Part shown: positions 63,130-64,000 of the stretch, piece after piece
Numbering within the stretch: the stretch's first letter is position 1
How the letters are laid out: each line of letters starts with the position of its first letter
DNA from: CAYJPA01 sp964371945
Lineage (GTDB): Bacteria; Chloroflexota; Chloroflexia; Thermomicrobiales; UBA6265
Direction of reading: 5' to 3'
Length of the DNA: 64,000 nt
Assembly: GCA_964371945.1 (NCBI GenBank)
Contig: CAYJPA010000014.1
Span: forward strand, 15,764 to 79,763
Made by a program: the position numbers and the translations under genes
The notes under the pieces: generated by a model
Seen by the model: only the letters and a program-made list of their open reading frames with translations
Database searches by the model: none
Told to the model about the DNA's origin: nothing

Positions 63130-64000
63130 ATGGCATCCGTAGTGAAAATGCCAAAATGGGGTCTAACGATGACCGCGGGTACGGTCACCGACTGGCTCCG
63201 CGACGAAGGGTCCGAGTTCTCGGAAGGCGATCCGCTGCTGACGGTCGAGACCGAAAAAGCGGTCAACGACATCGAGGCGCCGTCCGATGGCGTTCTACTC
63301 AAGATCGTCGCCGCTCAGGGTTCCGAAGTGCCGGTTAGCGGTCCGATCGCGATCATCGGCTCGCCCGGTGAAACGCTCTCGGACGACGAAATCGCGGCAC
63401 TGATCGCCAGTTCGACCCCGCAGAAGGCTGGAGCGTCGGCAGCAAAAGGCGCCGGAGCGGCAGGCGCCCGTGAAGTCAGAACCGCGAGCCGCGACGAATC
63501 CGGCCGGGTCAACGCCTCACCCGCGGCGCGCAAGCTGGCGAACGAGCTCGGAATCGATCTCGCGATTGTCGAGGCGACTGGTCCCGGGGGCCGTGTCACA
63601 AGCGACGATGTCGAGCGCGCCGCGGCTGAGCTCTCCTCCGATCCGACCCCGCGCGAGGTATCGGCGACGCTCACGGACGGGCGCCTGATCAACGCGCTGG
63701 TCGCCGGACCGGGCGGCGCGCAGAAGATCGTCTTCATCCACGGACTCGGCGGCTCGCAAAGCACCTGGCAGGTTGTGCTTGGCGATCTCGTCGAGGGCTA
63801 CCGCGTGACCGCGATCGACCTCCCAGGTCACGGCGCGAGCGACAAGAGCGATCCGGCGTCGACCGACTACTCGATCGAGGCGTTGACCGCGGCCGTCGCG
63901 GAGGCGATCGGGTTGCTCAAAGCCGGACCGGCGATCGTTGTCGGTCACTCCCTCGGCGGCGCGGTTGCCATGCAGCTTGCGATCGACAATCCAGATATCG
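63130..64000 (+). CDS. acoC: Lipoyl-E2 fused to an alpha/beta hydrolase (AcoC-like), 3' end cut by window edge
   Basis: Starts at ATG 63130 with GGAGG five bases before. Residues 1-80 are a lipoyl domain with the attachment Lys in LLTVETEKAVNDIEAP. A flexible Ala/Gly linker follows, then a peripheral-subunit-binding domain near 137-175 (NASPAARKLANELGIDLAIV; GPGGRVTSDDVERAA). The rest is not a normal E2 acyltransferase but an alpha/beta hydrolase: VFIHGLGGSQSTWQVVL, AIDLPGHGASDKS and the nucleophile elbow VVGHSLGGAVAMQL. This lipoyl-plus-hydrolase layout is the AcoC hallmark. About 290 residues are visible and the frame runs off the window. Confidence 0.92.
   Translation, partial: MASVVKMPKWGLTMTAGTVTDWLRDEGSEFSEGDPLLTVETEKAVNDIEAPSDGVLLKIVAAQGSEVPVSGPIAIIGSPGETLSDDEIAALIASSTPQKAGASAAKGAGAAGAREVRTASRDESGRVNASPAARKLANELGIDLAIVEATGPGGRVTSDDVERAAAELSSDPTPREVSATLTDGRLINALVAGPGGAQKIVFIHGLGGSQSTWQVVLGDLVEGYRVTAIDLPGHGASDKSDPASTDYSIEALTAAVAEAIGLLKAGPAIVVGHSLGGAVAMQLAIDNPDI

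Overview
The window is about 60% GC, gene-dense and purely bacterial. Several features point to a Chloroflexota lineage close to Thermomicrobiales. Exported proteins carry low-complexity ASP/ATP linkers or tails (for example PVASPVV, ATPSPGGG). A TIGR03663/Agl23-type membrane protein sits beside an NHL-propeller relative, and there is an AcoABC-type dehydrogenase and many GTG/TTG starts. The lineage is inferred from style and families only; there is no rRNA or tRNA in the window to confirm it.

Layout. 1-6064 (minus): complete branched-chain amino-acid-type ABC importer (binding protein, LivG, LivF, LivH, LivM) followed by a class III aminotransferase cut by the window edge. 6263-9440 (plus): a secreted NTF2-like protein and an AceE/transketolase-like thiamine enzyme. 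9487-10308 (minus): a frameshifted DUF6338 gene. 10562-11976 (minus): ammonium transporter plus an unlisted 43-residue membrane protein, closed by a strong bidirectional terminator. 12126-19171 (plus): ECF sigma factor, membrane partner, and two giant membrane proteins of the Agl23/GT-C class, one fused to an NHL propeller. 19188-24030: DAO-type oxidoreductase, polyamine-type binding protein, M81 peptidase, acidic small protein. 24069-26552: ABC-F protein with a possible regulated leader, and a methyltransferase. 27121-30670: peptide-type ABC importer lacking its ATPases. 30713-33770 (minus): FAH/GFO-IDH/MDR catabolic cluster. 34018-35115: LysE exporter with Lrp regulator. 35286-37814: polyphosphate kinase and a small helical protein. 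38072-40065: accessory patch with a DUF6941 protein, a toxin-antitoxin pair whose toxin is frameshifted, and gene remnants. 40066-49800: aminotransferase, FtsH, FdhD, a DAO oxidoreductase, RsgA, and a MauE protein fused to three thioredoxin domains. 49937-52479: coiled-coil protein, Ppx/GppA phosphatase, and a CHAD protein split in two. 52568-57226: M20 peptidase, NAD-binding protein, SelA-like PLP enzyme and creatininase-family amidohydrolase. 57262-60745 (minus): ABC exporter with a GNAT acetyltransferase, and a DUF4388 protein. 61023-64000 (plus): E1 alpha, E1 beta and a lipoyl-E2/hydrolase of an acetoin/pyruvate dehydrogenase, the last cut by the window edge.

Together the genes describe a heterotroph living on amino acids, amines and peptides: four uptake or export modules, two class III aminotransferases, two amine-type FAD oxidases, peptidases, ammonium transport, and thiamine dehydrogenases feeding acetyl-CoA. 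Polyphosphate metabolism appears twice (Ppk1, and Ppx/GppA next to CHAD).

Three coding regions are interrupted by likely single-base changes (DUF6338, the toxin, CHAD). These may be real decay or consensus errors. The most distinctive items are the 43-aa Amt companion, the MauE-triple-thioredoxin fusion, the NHL-fused membrane protein, the ABC-F leader, and the toxin-antitoxin operator.
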